The notes: generated by a model not told the origin, from the letters alone. A stretch of 64,000 nucleotides of DNA from Camelus bactrianus (GCF_048773025.1 NC_133546.1:63256001-63320000), one strand, 5' to 3'; counted from the first letter of the stretch, positions 10,023 to 23,294 are shown. Translations and numbers: made by a program.

Positions 10023-12834
10023 TTAAAGATTCAGTATATAAACTCCATAATTGGAGCAAATTTTAAAAAATTCTTAAGATAGTGACTTGGTAATAAGGGC
10101 CCTGAGCAAAAGGAAGAAATTAATTCAGTACAGCTGGTGAGGACGAGAGCCACACGGGCACACACATGGATCCCCAGACTGTTCTGCAACCAACCAACTT
10201 GGAAGAATGAGAAGTGGTGCCTGGCACCAGGACCCCCCTGGCAGTCTTTGTAGAGTGTGTTACTTAAGTGCAATGAACTTACAGATTCTGCTTAGAGAGA
10301 ATGGACTGTGATTTCTTCCTGTTAATCTTCATCACTTTTCATCTATGTTCCTGGAGAAGGTGAGCCCTTCCTAACTGGAACGGAACAAGGTAAGCAGAGC
10401 ACCGAGGAGATATTTAGTCCTCTTCAGCAGAGCTGTGTTCTCTGTTCTCGGCCTCGTTCTGCTGCAAGTTGCAAGTGTTTGGAGAGGGGCCATCTCATCA
10501 AACAAGCATCTTTCTCTTTTAAGCTTTGTTATTTCCTCTCAGATGAGCATCTTGGCTCCAAGTGAAACAGTCAAGGCTGTAGCCTTAAGCCTTGCGTATC
10601 ATTAACATTCCTGTTCACACTCTCTGGGCAAAGCCCCAGTACCTTTTGGACAACCTTATTCTTCTAAAAGAGATTTACTGAAATGTGTCTAAGTGTGTAC
10701 AGCACATGATAGATGTGCCAACCAGTGTGACAGGGCGCATCCAACTGAAGTGTGTCTCCCTGTGAGAGATCTCAATGCCCTCAACAATTATGGGAAGAAG
10801 CCAAGCCCAAGGTACAGCTATGGACCGGTGACTGCCTAAGGCTGTTGGAGGAAAAGCTTTCAGGGCCTCTGTGTTCAGTGGCCCTTGGCAGGCCTTCAGC
10901 ATTTGGTTAAACAAGTTCCAGGGCAGTGTGACTGCTTCTCTGGGACAATAGCAGGAGTTTGGAAAGGGAGGTAGGAGGAGAGATCTGAGCTGTGCCCTGC
11001 AGTAACCACAGGGCAACTGCCAGAGTCATGTGCCAACAATAAAGTTCTGAGATGCTCCCCAGGCCCATCAAACCCAGCACTGAGGGACAGTGAAATGTCC
11101 AAACAACAACAAGCACCAGAATACCCAGGCTTCGTGCTGACGGCAGATTTACTTTCTAAATAGACCAGCTTTCCCCCTTCCCCAGCAAAAATCAGGTGTG
11201 GGTAACGATATCTAGTCAAGTTATTGGTGTTGTATAACTGGCCTGGGATTCAGAGTTAAATGGGGGCAACATGTTGGTGAATGGGATGTGTGAAGAGACC
11301 ACAGAGAGAAAAAGCAATGATGGGCTCAGAAATTGTTTTCATGTCATTTCCATCTGAGACGTGAGACCTAAAGAAAAGATATTTAAAAACAAACAAAAAA
11401 AATCATTCTAATGGAGACACGAGGGCTTCAGTTCAGTATGTGTAAGGAAGAAATATAGGCAAAGAAAAGATGCCAAGCCAGTATTTCCTTTCCAACCTCA
11501 CTCGATTTAGAGATAGAGATTTGGGAGGCAAAACCTAAAACCATGAAATTGATTCCATGGCTTTTGACTAGTTTAGGGTTTTGGATTCAGAAAACCACTT
11601 GGTTTACAGACCTCCAACTAAAGAGTGTCCACGGCTCTTCTATATCCTCCAATATAATGGTTTCATCAAATCCCCCTTCAGCTGTAACACTGGAACTTTG
11701 CTATCCTAGCGGAGAAGTACCATTCTGAGCTCACCCTTGTTTTTACCAGCCCGTCCATTCCCAGGCAGTCAGCACATTACCCTGGGGTTCCATGTGTTTC
11801 TTTACAACAGCGAGACCCCTAGAACACAAAGAAAGGGAAAAAATTCCATCATGATTTTTGATGCTGCGATTCAAAGTGCGACTACCTCCTTTGAGCGAGC
11901 TACAAAGAGAGTGAGAAGTAGCGGTTCACAGGATCTGTCAGCTGGCAGTAGAGAGAAGGCACTTTATAGCCATTACAAAAGTTTGAGAAAACATTTGAAA
12001 GCTCTTCATTAGGCAATTTCTGGCTCATAGCATTCTCAGGGTGACCTTGCTTGTCCTAAGCCATACACCTCACGATACCCAGGTAATACAAAGTATTTCC
12101 TTCTCACCAATTAGTAACCATGATTAACCTGATCAACAGCAGTGACCCTAAAGTCTGGGAAAGCTCAAATTCCGCTGCCTCATTTCCTGATGCCAGAAAC
12201 ACAGGTTCCCAGCTGTGTGTCTCTCTGAAGGAACAGAGGAGAAGGAAAATTGCAGCAGAAGTTTTACTGTTTTACTTTCGTCCTTTTGCCAGATTTTAAG
12301 GACTTTACCATGAAAACCACAAATGAAGGAAATTCTGCCCACAGTTCTAAATGACTTTTTTAAAAATCTCATTACTTGTTTCTAAAGAGAAAAATGATAT
12401 CAAAACTTTATATGTATTTGTGTTCCCTTTCTAAACCCAAGGCTGGGAAAATATGAATTTAGTGAGGAAACTCAGGACAAAAGTAGGAACAAAAGTTAAT
12501 TAAAATAAGACAGAAGCTCGCTTAAATTGTGTTTGCCTTTTTGAAAATGGTTTCCCCACTTGTTCCTTCTTTTGTTTGGAAAAAGAAAGCCAGATAACAG
12601 GGAGAGTACAAATTCTACCAAGGGAGTTGTAAGCAGCCTTCTCTGAGCAAAACCGAGATCCAACCCAGAAGGTCTTACTGGAGTCACCATGTGAACGTGA
12701 CCCACACATTAGTTCCTGCTTCTACTGGTCAATCTTTACCTGTGTTTTTATTTTATGATCTTTCCTAACTGAAGTTGAAAGCACCAGTGATGGCGTTACT
12801 CATCATCGTGTTGAGCTTTGTTTTGGGAGGGGAG
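10023..12834. other. Intergenic, no recognised gene
   Basis: 2.8 kb with no gene and no confident repeat. Open frames up to 113 codons (for example 10675-11016 minus) overlap each other in several frames, as chance frames do. Confidence 0.5.
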
Positions 12835-12950
12835 ATAATCAGGTTTATTTATTTTATTTATGTCTTAGTGGAGGTGCTGGGGATTGAACCCAGGACCTAT
12901 GCATGCTAAGCAGGCACTCTACCACAGAGCTGTACCCTCCCCGCCCTGTG
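12835..12950 (-). mobile_element. Camelid tRNA-derived SINE
   Basis: Antisense copy: a TTTATTTATTTT tail, then GGAGGTGCTGGGGATTGAAC, CTATGCATGCTAAGCAGGCA and CAGAGCTGTACCCTCC. Confidence 0.9.
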
Positions 12951-13000
12951 CTGGCCTTTGAAGTTATATCTACAGGGCTCCGTAACATTGGTGGGTGTGC

Positions 13001-13436
13001 TAGCTTCCTAGAGCTGCTATAGCAAAGCTCCACAAACTTGGTGGTTTAGAACAACAGACATTTGTTCTCTCACAGCTCTGGAAGACAGAAGTCTGAAATC
13101 AAGGTACAAGCAAGGTCGGTTCTTTTTAGAGTCTCTGAGGGAAGTTCTGTCCCAGACCTCTCCCCTAGCCAATGGTGGCATGCCTTGGTTCGTAGATGAA
13201 TGACTCTAATTTCTGCCTCCATTGTCACATGTGTGTCTGTGTCTGCTTTCTCTTCTTCCAAGGATGCTAGTCATACTGAATAAGGGGTCTGCCCTCCTCC
13301 AGTATGACGGCATATTAACTTGTATCTTAATTACATGTGCAAAAACTCTATTTCCAAATAAGGTCACACTCACAGGTACCAGAGGTGAGGACCTCAACAT
13401 ATCTTTTTGTGGGACGTTATTCAACTCACAACAGTC
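13001..13436 (-). repeat. ERVL-MaLR LTR fossil (MLT1 type)
   Basis: In reverse orientation it follows MLT1-type LTR consensus along most of its length (GAATAACGTCCCACAAAAAG ... CCACCAAGTTTGTGGAGC). A solo LTR, placental-mammal age or older by divergence. No internal retroviral region is attached. Confidence 0.8.
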
Positions 13437-13439
13437 AGA

Positions 13440-13475
13440 AAAAAAAGAAAAAACAAACAAACAAACAAACAAACT
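13440..13475. repeat. A-rich / CAAA simple repeat
   Basis: An A-run leading into five to six CAAA units directly beside the LTR. Confidence 0.9.
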
Positions 13476-13589
13476 TCCTGAATTTAACAAAAACGACTAA
13501 AAGGGCAAGAAACCATTTTGGGTGAACAAATTTTGTAGACCCTTTCACCCTTAAAATTTTTACCCTTTGGCTTGACCTATTAAAAAAAA

Positions 13590-14260
13590 ACAGAACTAAG
13601 ACCACATGTGTCTTTGAAGTCAATAAATATAAATGGATTGAACACATCTATTAAAAGGAAAAGGATTGTAGACAAGATCCAAAAGTAAAGCCCAACTCCA
13701 AGCTGTGTGTAAAATACTCATCTAAAGCAAAGTGATTCAGAAAGACTGAGAATAAAAGCATGGGAAAAGTTATACAAGGTAGATATAAACCAAAAGAAAG
13801 TGGGGGTCCCAATTATACTATCAGAACATATGGAGTACCAGAAAAAGAACATTAAATGAGATGATAAAAGGGCATTTTTTAATCTTAAAACTTGCAATTA
13901 ATGGTGAACACACAACAGCTATAAATATTTACTTGAGCACAGAATTAACATATCATCAATTTTCATAATTTAGAAAGTAGAGGAAATACCAGAAACGTTG
14001 ACAAAAACATGTCTAGTAGTTTAATTTATATCTCAGTCTGTGAGAGATAAATTGGTAAAAAATGAGTAAGAAAGGATATAGAAGACCTAAGTAACAAAAA
14101 TAATAAGGGCGATAAATTAATAAAAATTCAACACCCAGAAAATAGAGAATACATCTTTTTTTCCCAAGCATCCATCTTATAGTCAACTAAAATTGACCAG
14201 ATGAGGCCGCAAAGAAAATCTCAAAAAATTCTTTACCGAAAGGAGTTCTGCCCTCCAAGA
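13590..14260 (+). repeat. Old L1 ORF2 5' fragment
   Basis: AAATGGATTGAACACATCTA and TTAAAAGGAAAAGGATTGTA, then CAAAAGAAAGTGGGGGT, match the endonuclease-domain coding part of mammalian L1 ORF2. Heavily decayed and not translatable. Confidence 0.65.
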
Positions 14261-14264
14261 AAAT

Positions 14265-14545
14265 GAAGGCCTTTCCATTTGTCCAAATCCTGTTTTTCCT
14301 TCAGGCGTGTTTTTTCATTTACTTCACATAGATTTTTGCCTAATTACTGATACATTTATTTCTTGATATTTCATCCTATTTGTCACTATTGTTAATAGAC
14401 TCTTTCATCCCATTAAATTGTTATGTAACTACATTTATCTACACAGAGAGAAACATATAGGTGTGAACATATAGATTTCTGAATAGCAGTTTTATACTAT
14501 GCTCCTTTACTGAACTGTAGATTTTTCAACTTATTTTTGCTGCCA
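14265..14545 (-). repeat. Old L1 fragment, antisense
   Basis: TTTTCATTTACTTCACATAG and following bases resemble antisense L1 ORF2. Orientation is opposite to the neighbouring fragment. Confidence 0.5.
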
Positions 14546-14905
14546 AACACCCAGAAACTGGCTTTTGGCCCAGTTACTTTAGAACAGAGTACAAATCTGT
14601 CCTTCATAATCTGCACCAGTCTACCCCAGGGCTATTGCCAGACACTTGCTGCTTTCCTCCCTCCACACAATAGACTCTCACCTCTGGTTATAACTTCCTG
14701 TTTATCAAATCTACTGTGCATTTTCATGTCGTCATCCCTTTGATGCTGGTCTCACTTTCTGGGCCTTTCTTCTGCCTGTCTTCCTGAAGAGCCCCCACTC
14801 ACACCTGAGACCCATCTAGTGACACCTTTGGGAAACCACTTTGGAGCCCTCCCTAATTAGGGCATAATTTGTTGTGCCCTCGGAGTCTTTCCATGCGGAA
14901 TGCCC
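14546..14905 (+). repeat. Possible L2 fragment
   Basis: Pyrimidine-rich sequence with CTGCACCAGTCTACCCC and GACACCTTTGGGAAACC resembles the L2 3' region. Weak. Confidence 0.35.
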
Positions 14906-15884
14906 ACATCTCTGCTTTATTGTTCGCCAGGCTACATGATGATTAGTGGAGTAGAGGTCTGGTGTCTCATGAAATTGGCAGATCTCAGGTATTATCTTTT
15001 TATCCTTAGAAATCAATATGGTGTCCCACAGTGAGCACAGTTCCTGGCCTCAAACTATGCTTACTGCGTGGAGAGTGAGGTATAAAAAATGTAACTGGAA
15101 ATAAGAAAATTTAGGCACTCTGTGCTTAGATAGTTCAAATACTTTGAGGAAATGGAGTGATCACTAGTCTGCTAGGAATGTTCACAGCTTCAGGGACAGA
15201 ATCCAAGGCAATCTGTGGATCCTGAGTACCTTGGCATATATTCCATTTCAAAAGATGCTAGTGGGCTTGCTATCAGTGTAGCTGTACAGCAGGGAATATA
15301 AATGTGCAAACATGCTCTGAAAGTGAAGCACCATCTGTGGTAGATCACACTTGAAGAAGAAGATAATTTGGGTGTGTATCGTCTGATAACATGTTTATGT
15401 TTAACACTCCCAAACTTAACGTACCCACTCACTCATTCCAGCACTTTGGTTCTTTTCCTCAAGGAGAAAAAAGAAGAAAAAGCCCACAGAGGCTTCTGCT
15501 CTGACCTTGCCAACACCCACCTCCACAGTGCCCATCACAAAGTAAACAGAAAGAGGACCTCTTTATGAAGCCTTGGTTTTAGAAATGGGTTTCTTACATG
15601 TCAGACAAATACATTTTAATTTATCAAAAGGGTCCAATCAGCAAATTCAATCTCAGGTTCATATTTTACATGTTTGGATGTTTGGCTTGTTCAAACATCT
15701 GAGTCCTCCTGCAATCATTTCATTGATTACATTTGAATAAGTTATGCAGAATTATCATATATGATCATATCATTTGTCAGGAAATTGAATCAGGCAGAAA
15801 TACCTATGCATTCTTTCGGTCCAATTTCGTATTGAGTCTACGCAAGAGAAATGGAAACACACTCCCCCAAAGTCAGGCAGAGCC
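14906..15884. other. Intergenic, no recognised element
   Basis: Unique-looking; includes a perfect 8-bp inverted repeat GATGTTTG/CAAACATC with a 7-base loop near 15678-15700. No gene is supported. Confidence 0.45.
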
Positions 15885-16070
15885 GGGCTGGACTTCCCAT
15901 CCTGTCACAACCGTTGGACCTTCGGCAAGTACTCATCGTCGCTAAATCTGTTTCCTCCCTTATAAAAGAGGGGTAATAATAACAACATGCCTTAGAGAGC
16001 TTTGCATTAAGAGGAAAGAAATTGGTTGCATGTGGTGCCTAGTGTGTAATAGGTTCTCAGTAAGTGGTGG
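15885..16070 (+). repeat. MIR SINE fragment
   Basis: Forward MIR with the tRNA end lost: GTTGGACCTTCGGCAAGTAC, TCTGTTTCCTCCCTTATAAA, then GTGCCTAGTGTGTAATAGGT. Confidence 0.8.
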
Positions 16071-16170
16071 GCTTTTTCTAAATCATGGTCCCATTTGCTA
16101 ATCAGTATTTTCTTTGCTTTATTTTGGTTTCCTTGGTCTGAGGCCTTTGCCAGCCCTTACCTTACCCTAG

Positions 16171-16302
16171 GTTGGTTGGTTGGTTTATTTATTTTAATGG
16201 AGGTTTATTTTAATGGAGGTACTGGAGATTGAACCCAGGACCTCGTGCATGCCAGGCACACACTCTACCACTGAGCTATATCCTTTCCACCCCTCCCCAC
16301 CC
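16171..16302 (-). mobile_element. Camelid tRNA-derived SINE with internal 16-bp duplication
   Basis: Antisense SINE with A box (ATAGCTCAGTGGTAGAG in reverse) and B box. ATTTTAATGGAGG occurs at 16191-16203 and again at 16207-16219, a tandem duplication of a 16-base unit at the 3' part. Confidence 0.9.
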
Positions 16303-17614
16303 CGTGAGAGATTGTGTCCTGATCTGTGTTATCTTAGCATCTTTACTTCTAATGCCATGTCTGCATTTGGAAGGGAAATAAAAATAAGGGCTCTTAAAAT
16401 GCTCTTATTAAGACAGCTAAAATTAAAGAAACTATAGGTGTTAATAATATTTTGATTGAGAACTCAAGGGGAAATTTCCTACTATGCCAAATGTTTAATG
16501 TTTTCTAAGTCCTGAGTTAGTCACTACTCTTTTCAAAAAATAAAAGTGTTCCTCTTTTTAATCTAAAAAAATCTTGAGTTCTGAATCTAGGGTTTTTTTT
16601 GACTGACCTATAATTAAAATGGCAACTCTACCAGAAGCAAATTCAAGCACAACAAAGTCAACGTCCACAATGTATGTCCACAATGTCCAAGGTCTGTAAT
16701 AGTGGCTCAACAAACCTATAGATGAATAAAGGATGCATAAGTGACCCTCTGTTTTAGGTGAAGTTCAGGTTTGGGAGGAAGGTTAAGAAGTTTCAAGGAT
16801 GAGTGTTTGCTAGCTGATTGTACGTATTTAATTCTCTGATGTTTGAGGGCGGAGTAATGCTGGTTTCAGAACGGGGCTGGAAGTATGTAAGAATCTTCAA
16901 TATTTTCTTCAAATCCCTTTTCACACACAAATGTTTCCTCAATTAAGATTAAGTGAATTAACAAGATTATTTTTCAAAATGGAAAATAGCACTGCAGAAT
17001 GGGAAGAGAAGTGAAGTCATTTGAATGCTACCTTCAAGCACTCAATTAGAATTAGAACCACTTGCTAACTAATGTCGGAGGCAGTCTTGCACCAGGAGTC
17101 TGAAAGGCTCAGGCTCTTACTCTCATTCTTTGTACTTTAATTTAGTGCAGGACAATGTATCCAGATTTTGTTCTTGTTGCTATCTGGAGAGGCACTCTAC
17201 TTCAAAAGTCAAGAAACCTGGTTTTCAAACCAAACACGTGCAGAAGTAGCTCAAAGAGTTTTTAACACAAACAGAGAAAAAAATTTTTTTTTTATTTATA
17301 AATACCCCTTATTATTGAAGGAGGAAGGATTCTGAAAGATTTTGATCGTGAAGCACAAACAAAGCCACCCACGTGATGACATCTGGCTTCCTTAAAAGAT
17401 GGGTTTGGGAAGTGGGTGTGAGGAGGTCCAGCTGGAGGACCTTGTACTTGGGATCCTGTTGATCTGCCTAAGGATGGAGATGTGGAGGGAGGAAGGGCTG
17501 GAAGGAAGGAGGTGGGAAGGAGAAAAGGCCACAACAAAAAGCACGAGGAAAAATCATCTGCCACGGGGAGGAAGGAGGTGAAAGGGTCTGAGCTCTGTCA
17601 TATAAACCAGCTTC
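16303..17614. other. Intergenic, no recognised element
   Basis: AT-rich unique sequence. Antisense frames at 17292-17564 and 17468-17734 are chance frames. Confidence 0.45.
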
Positions 17615-17825
17615 AATACTAACTACTACATATAAAGTAGATAAACAACAAGGTCCTACTGGATACCACAAGGAACTATATTCAACATCTTGCAGTAACC
17701 TATAATGAGAAAGAATATGAAAAGGAACATACATGTATAGCTGAATCTCTATGCTGTATACCAGAGATTAACACAACATTGTAAACTGACTATACGTCAA
17801 TAAATATATATATGTAAATAAACAA
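17615..17825 (+). mobile_element. 5'-truncated L1 3' end
   Basis: Starts AACTACTACATATAAAGTAG and continues as L1 3' UTR (CAAGGTCCTACTGGATACC, AACATTGTAAACTGACTATA) to an AT-rich tail. Flanking duplications are not clear. Confidence 0.9.
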
Positions 17826-19099
17826 AATTAAAATTTCATTTAAAAAATTAAAGTAAAAAAGATATCACATTAGCAAATTATTGCTAAATAAAATTAAACC
17901 ACCAAAATGTTATATTCTGCTATTTGTAAGTTATGTTGATACTCATGTGTCTATCTTATCCCCACTACATTTTATAACTAAGAAAATATTTGTAAAGGAA
18001 AAAAAAAATCTCTGAATAAGAAAGGAACGTCTGTGGCAAAGGCCAGCACAGGAGAAGATGGGAGGTAGCGCAGGTTCATTTAATTAGAATTTGACGTCTG
18101 CTTTGCATTTTTCTCTGACAACAGTGGTAAACTTTTATTTTGGGGGAAAAAAAACTGACCCACAAAACATTTCAAATATTAAAAAATAAAAATAAAGATA
18201 AAAATAAACCAGCTTCCCCACCAAGCCTTCACTGAAATGTCTGTTTCTCACCAATGCTTGAGGGAAAGGCTTTTTATCTGGGAAATGAGAACCTCTGAGT
18301 TCTGCTCCAAGAAAGTCATGGGGTGAGGACAAAAGCTGGACCCAGGGCCCAGCCACACCTGTCTCACACAATTATTTTAGTCTTTTGGTTCGATTTAAAC
18401 CCCAAAGGGGACCAATTAATTTCACCGTTGACAGAGCTGAAAGAAAAAGATAAACTAACTCCAACCGACATAGAGGTTGTACATCTTGCAGAGGTTTGCT
18501 TCTGGGAACTGATCGAAAACAGTGATGTTAGTTGGAGATAATGGTGGATGAACTCTTAAGAAGCCATCGGAATTGAGTTTAATGGGCCACGCTGTCACGT
18601 CTCAACTGGAGCAGTTATACTGACAGGGCTGTAAATATTTCCCTTTGAAATCACAACAGTCCAATATAGGGTGTCTCTGTAGTAAAAATCCTCCCTCCCA
18701 GCTGATGAAAGCGGTTGCCATGGTAACCAGTGAAGGCAGCAAGTGGCGGAAAATCATTTTCCATCCTCAGCGTGATGCCTTCCCCTTTCACAAAATAACA
18801 CCAACAACTCAGATAGGTGAAGTAACAAAAAAGAAAAGCCTTAATTGTAGATACTCTAGAATTCATAGTTACCACCTCTTCCTTGCCCTATGAACTCATC
18901 TCCCTACACCACCCCATCCCCTGATCCCTACCATAAATATTTTTTTTGATTCATCCCTCCCCTTGCTACAAATCTCCCTTGTCTTTGGACTGATTTGAGA
19001 GTAATTGTGTCATTCCACAGTTCTTCACAAATGTTCACAGGCAGCCAGGAGCCAGGACAGACCCAGTAACACCCCCAGGGCCCAATTTATCCACACTCT
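17826..19099. other. Intergenic, no recognised gene
   Basis: AT-rich at first, then unique mixed sequence. No gene or named repeat. Confidence 0.45.
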
Positions 19100-19490
19100 A
19101 AGTCCATTTACAAACAAATCCTGCTAGATCTTTACCTGTGAAGGTGAATGCATTGCCTTCCCCTCCAAATGGACCTTCCTTCCCAAGTTCCTCATATCAT
19201 CTCAAGGTGGGGCCACTTCCCCTGGTCCCAGATTCATAATTCTGGTGTCACTTCTGTACATCTCCATCTCTTCTGTTCTTCAGGCCCCACCAGCTACTGA
19301 GTTCTCCAGACACTTTGTTGTATTGCTTGAGTCCATCCCTTCCTCTCCCTTTCCTAGCAACCTGCCAAACGCAGAACCTTCATGGCATACCCCCACTCCT
19401 TGTGCTAACCTCTCTCCTGGCTTCATATTCTTGCCCTCTGAGCTAGTTCCTCACTCTGGTATTTTAATGTAGAATTCTAAAAGCATTTTT
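19100..19490 (+). repeat. Probable L2 fragment
   Basis: AAATCCTGCTAGATCTTTAC and the C/T-rich body that follows resemble the L2 3' coding/UTR part in sense. Diverged. Confidence 0.45.
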
Positions 19491-20461
19491 CTTTTCTCAG
19501 CCTTGAAAAACTGGGGAAATCCTTGTAGAGCAAGACCTGCCCTTGCTGAGGAAATGATCTGAATCAGAATCAGCTGCTTTGGGATAGAAGCTCCTCCTCA
19601 AGGGCCTGAAAGTGGGCGGAACTGTTGTCCGTGGGGTGAGGGGAAGAGTTTGTCCGTTACTTCACAGCAGGGGAAGGATGTGGGAACCAGCGACATGGCA
19701 GAGGCTCTGCACCCCCAGGGTCCCCAAAACGCTGGGGAAGTGATCAAAGTGATCAAAATGCCTGGTGAAAGTAGATTTTGGTTTGTTTATTTTGTGGGGT
19801 TTGTGTGTGTATGTGGCAATGGAGAAAGTGCTGTGCTCCGTCATCCAGATGGACATGGCAGGACTCAGGCAGCCAGGCTGCTCCCTTACGCAGACAGGGA
19901 GCTGAGGGAAAAACCGTTAATAAGTGAGGAGTCAGAAATTCTCAAAGCCATAGATGGGCTCTGGACTCTCCTTTGTCTTGTCTGAGTGTCGGATGTCTCT
20001 TTACGTAAATATCTGAAAGAGGCCCTAGCTGATGCCTGGCATACATTTTACTAAATTGATGTAATTGTATAACCTGCCATTACCCCTATCTGGCCCAAAG
20101 GAGAGCTCAGAAATAAATAAACCAACAGATAAAATTTAAAGAATGTGAATAAGGACACTTTTTTTTGCCTCTTTTAAAAAATTGAAGTATACTTGGTGAT
20201 TATAACCTCATAAAAACTATTCATATGAAAAAGAAAAAACCTAAAATATCAACTGTTTGGTAGTAGAATTAAGGGTAATTTTCTCTTTTCTCTTTTTCCA
20301 ACATTCTGTAATACAGTTATATTTCTTTAGTTTCACATTTTAAGTAGGTAATTATGAAGGCTATGGAATAATGTGAGGAACTGTTCATGACAGAATGTTG
20401 GGTTTAAAAAATAGAATAAAAGTAGTACTTTGGTATGTCTGCAATCATGTAAAATATAAGA
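19491..20461. other. Intergenic, possible old L1 tail
   Basis: No gene. 20220-20460 is AT-rich and vaguely L1 3'-UTR-like (TTCTGTAATACAGTTATATT), but not confidently assigned. Confidence 0.35.
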
Positions 20462-20883
20462 CAGGTATCCTCCGCTCTCCGAAAGTTCACTCTACACCAC
20501 TTCACTTTTATGAAAGGCCTGCACTAGCACCTGTTTTCACTAATGGCGAGAAATCCTAGGAGGATTTTTGCTTTTATGAAAAAAGGTGGAAGGCAAAATG
20601 GTGTTGAGCACTTGTTTTGCAGAGAGCTGTTATGGAGACAGTGTGCACCCCGAGCAGAGAGCGTGGCACCACCAAGCTCCCTGCCTGGGAAGCACGCTCA
20701 GCATTCCAGCATCAAGCTGCCAGATATTTGAGCTGCTTCTGTGAGCACCTGCACTTTGTCTTGATTTATTTTGGGCATCCATTAGCTAGATGTATCCTAG
20801 GATAATCGTTTCTTCTCTTTACAAGGTTCTGACCCATGAAAGCTTTCACAGGAACGCTCTACTTTGGATTTCGGGGAAACCTG
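20462..20883. mobile_element. Non-autonomous Tigger-like (pogo/mariner) DNA transposon
   Basis: A 422-bp unit. The left end CAGGTATCCTCCGCTCTCCG and the reverse complement of the right end, CAGGTTTCCCCGAAATCCAA, are matching terminal inverted repeats. TA follows the right end, as expected for a TA target; the left flank no longer reads TA. A second copy lies at 63098-63425. No transposase frame. Confidence 0.75.
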
Positions 20884-23294
20884 TACAGTTAGACAAGAGG
20901 TAGAAAGGATGCTAAAAATTGGGCCGGTTTGATTCTTCAGGGAAGTAGACTCTGGGACAGAGGTGGGTTCAAGATGTTTATTAGGGAGCCCTTAGGATCA
21001 ATACTTAGGGAAAGGAGGAAGCAGAGGCAGGGAGGGCTGAGGGAGAAGTCTGGCAGAACTGGGCCCTGAGAGTTGTCCCCGATGGTGCCAGAATCCCTGT
21101 CCTGCAAACGCCCACCGCACTTGGTCCCTGGATGGGGGCCCCTCAGGGAGGGGTGACCTGGCGAGAGGCAGTGCTCATCCTGCTGGGCACCACCCCCTCA
21201 AAAGGCCGCCTGCTGACAATACTCCTCGCAGCTGAATCAGCAGTTCCTTCCTTGAGGAGGGATCTGAGCCATACCTCTAAGGATGCTGAAGCAGAAGAAT
21301 ACACAGTCTGGGTCTTCAATGGGGTTCCTGAGATGCCAAACCACCCTTCTGACCTTCTCACTAAGTACAGAACAAATATCCTCTCAGCTGGGCTTTGTTA
21401 TTTGCAGCTACAAACACTTCTAACTAATATTTAGGGAAGGAAACATAGATGGAAGATTGGGAGGAAAGAAAAATAAGAAGTTTACAAGATGGCTTGAGTT
21501 CTGTAAGTTGGGAGAGTTGTGTGAATATGGGAATGTTACAAATAGAACTTAATGATGAGATCACTTCTGACCATGTCTGTTTCAAATTGATCCATGGTTT
21601 AATTGTCTGAATAGCTCCCTGCTCCTGACACAAAGCAAACTAATCTCTCCTTTGCCTCTAGGCTGTATGGAGCAGGTGTGTAGGGAAAGAAAGGATACTA
21701 ATGAGATTTTCTGTTACTGATGTGTACTGGTGTGGCCATTAAAAAACAAAACAAAACCCTTCCCTCAGGACACTGAGATTCCTAGAGCTTTGGTAAGAAG
21801 ACCTGCATTCTGACAATTTCCAATATTATCTATACTTTTAAGCTATTTATCGTCTTTATTATTCAGCAAGGATGAGCCCTGTGGAGTTGTGGAAAGACAC
21901 GTCAATCTCCATCCTTAGCGCTATGTGAGCGTGACTCCCCTAGTGACAGGCGAGGGGCCATGGGGAAAGAAAATTCAGGAATGAGGAGTTTCAACCATTC
22001 GCCAGCATCCTCCCAGCAACTGAGGACGAGCTAGGAACAGACTTCAGCGCTTCCCAAATTTTTATTCTTCATCCTAACTCTCTAAATGATGCTGCTTGTC
22101 AGAGGCAAATTTCTAGCTTTTATATTGTTGTAGATAAAAAGAGACAGCTACAGACATAAAAGCTCCCAGAATTATTATTTGAGATGAGTTTCTGGGACTG
22201 GAGAGTTTTGAATTGGAACATGATGAAAAATAAGACTGACTTCCCTAGGTTGGCTCTTAAGAATGGAGTGAATCCATTTCCAAAGTGGGTGAATAACGTG
22301 ATCTAAGCCCCAGGCCCACTGGGCCCACACACTCACACACACTTGGAAATGTCGGTTCGCTCGTAAGGTGCTCCTCCAAGTTAGTGAGATACTTTTGGTT
22401 ATACGCACGTCCTAAATTCTGTTTTGTTTTGGCTCCTAACTGCGGGTGGGTGACTGCACGCTCGTCCCAGTAAGTGATTTCTCCGTGCGTGCTGGGGGCC
22501 CACAGGATCAGCAGAACATCTCCCTTCCCGCTCTCCACACTCCCCAGCCCGGACATCCTGACACATATTTCCAGACCTGTCTTTCAGTTGCTTACGGGGT
22601 TGTGTGTTATCTTTGACCCATCAAGTGTCATGCGATCAAGTCCACACATATAACGTCCAGGTAGCCTGGCTCTACTATAAGGCTCTGTCTCCTGCTTCTC
22701 CTAGCACGTTAGGTGAATCCAAAACCCCGAGGAGGGGCACTGGGGCAGCTGGTGAGTGCAGCACCGCAGAGCCTTACTCTGACCTGAGCGTGGGCCGGCT
22801 CTCCCCTCTTCTGTTCCTGCTCCACTTGGGCCCTCTGCTCGTCAGCAGTGCCTCAGCCGAGCCCGGCATGGCGCACAAGTCAAGCCAGCACATCCTCATC
22901 TGCCTCCAAGGTGATTAGGTCAGGTGATCGGAGCAGATAAGAGGGCCCACACAAGCACAACCGTACAAACCCTGAACAGATGCATCAGATGCATAAAAGA
23001 CTGAGTTACTTTTTAACCTCAAGCCAAAGCACTTGGCACAGAAGGGACCCATTTTAATCCCTGAGGAAGATTAATAGTCTGCAGAGAAACAGAGTGAGTC
23101 CCTCTAACTCATATATTCCATGAATTAGTAGCAAAAGCAGAGCTGTAGGACACTTCCTCCCAGATAACACACTCTTCTTAGAGAGTTCTCTTTTTAGTCT
23201 AAATGTGGGCAGGACAACATTGGAGTGTTTCCCCAAGTGTGGGCAGAGGGTCGCTTTCCCCAGAATCATCAGAGGGAGGATTATTGTAAATATA
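20884..23294. other. Intergenic, mostly unassigned
   Basis: No gene. GC-richer at 22280-22910, where a 104-codon frame at 22604-22918 shows no family resemblance. The segment ending near 21432 has an LTR-like tail, but this was not convincing. Confidence 0.4.

Noticed and set aside
21240-21432. LTR-like tail (TTTGCAGCTACAAACACTTC)
   Set aside because: Only the terminal phrase is suggestive; no opposite end or family match found.
22280-22910. GC-richer stretch considered as a CpG island promoter
   Set aside because: CpG is not dense and no exon or transcription start pattern follows.
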